Shown here piece after piece: positions 31,748-32,023 of a stretch of DNA of 32,023 nucleotides. The DNA is from Paractinoplanes atraurantiacus (GTDB taxonomy: Bacteria > Actinomycetota > Actinomycetes > Mycobacteriales > Micromonosporaceae). The DNA lies in the NCBI RefSeq assembly GCF_900215205.1, contig NZ_OBDY01000013.1, positions 84,357-116,379 on the forward strand. The letters are read 5' to 3'. Made by a program: the position numbers and the translations under genes. The notes under the pieces were generated by a model. That model was not told the DNA's origin and made no database searches. It saw only the letters and a list, made by a program, of their open reading frames with translations. Within the stretch, counting starts at the first letter, position 1. The number at the start of each line of letters is the position of its first letter.

Positions 31748-32023
31748 TCAGCTGAGCACGAGCCGGCGTACCCCGGAATGCTCCTTGACCCACGCGGCGC
31801 TCAGGCCGCCTTCCTTGACCAGGCCCGCGCCGTCGGCCGTCAGCACGCCGATCCGGTCACCGGCCAGCGCCAACTGGCGCACACCGGTGTACTCGGTGAT
31901 CCACTCGGCGCTCAGACCACCGTCCTTCACCATGGCGACACCGTCGGTCGTGAGCACGCCGATCCGGTCACCCGCCAGAACCAACTGCTCGACGTCCTCG
32001 TATTCGGTGACCCACCGGGCGCT
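31748..32023 (-). CDS. C-terminal part of a protein with 37-residue repeats (gene continues beyond window)
   Basis: Only the last 91 residues are present; the 5' part lies past the right edge. The sequence is made of near-identical 37-residue units starting LSAxWVTEYxGVxQLxLAGD and continuing RIGVLTxDGxxxVKEGG. About two and a half copies are seen, and the last unit is cut short by the stop codon. Strand-turn-strand periodicity and repeated Gly-Asp suggest a beta-propeller or beta-solenoid of the kind found as repeat tails on actinobacterial secreted enzymes. The catalytic or N-terminal domain cannot be seen. The gene is convergent with the oxidoreductase and shares its terminator. Confidence 0.85.
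   Translation of the reverse strand, partial: SARWVTEYEDVEQLVLAGDRIGVLTTDGVAMVKDGGLSAEWITEYTGVRQLALAGDRIGVLTADGAGLVKEGGLSAAWVKEHSGVRRLVLS

Overview
This is a 32 kb piece of a very GC-rich actinobacterial chromosome. A filamentous member of the Micromonosporaceae (Actinoplanes or a relative) is the best guess. The evidence is uniform high-GC codon use, GTG starts, a PF04672-type methyltransferase, an AfsR/SARP-type regulator, MEDS-STAS and LCP proteins, secreted plant-polymer enzymes, and many genes with a TANNNT hexamer about 6 nt before the start codon, as in leaderless actinobacterial mRNAs. The genus is inference; no rRNA or other marker is present. I saw no insertion sequence, phage gene, tRNA or CRISPR array.

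Layout. 1-180: a 16-bp tandem repeat and GC-rich hairpins. 181-4353: secreted PL3 pectate lyase, a dehalogenase-like alpha/beta hydrolase and a MASE4-like sensor histidine kinase. 4410-8316: a reverse-strand ChvE-MmsA-MmsB sugar ABC transporter operon with overlapping start/stop codons and LacI-type operators at its promoter. 8528-11317: two unrelated methyltransferases whose 3' ends overlap, an HD-domain protein and a membrane-anchored protein. 11318-12059: a lower-GC stretch holding one short, probably truncated, membrane ORF. 12060-13387: a nucleoside deaminase and a MEDS-STAS protein sharing stop codons. 13496-16805: an LCP-family ligase divergent from GT2 and GT4 glycosyltransferases, a cell-wall glycopolymer locus. 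16849-18579: a membrane protein, a DksA/TraR-type zinc finger and an OGG-fold protein. 18576-20860: a translationally coupled pair, methyltransferase-like and glycan-related.

20861-22628 is the most unusual part: a short Rho paralogue without the N-terminal helix bundle and with changed primary RNA-site residues, coupled through GTGA to a P-loop NTPase. 22769-24992 holds small membrane, ACT, DnaJ-type zinc-finger and cytosolic beta-lactamase-fold proteins. 25148-31694 has a secreted beta-helix protein, a large SARP-ATPase regulator and a BBE-like flavin oxidoreductase. The window ends inside a protein of 37-residue repeats.

How the genes may work together. The pectate lyase, the beta-helix protein and the ChvE-type transporter suggest saprophytic use of plant polysaccharides, with uptake controlled by a LacI-family repressor encoded elsewhere. 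The LCP ligase, the two glycosyltransferases and the 18.6-20.9 kb pair suggest envelope glycopolymer synthesis. The Rho paralogue and its NTPase partner form a possible transcription-termination module whose role I cannot name.
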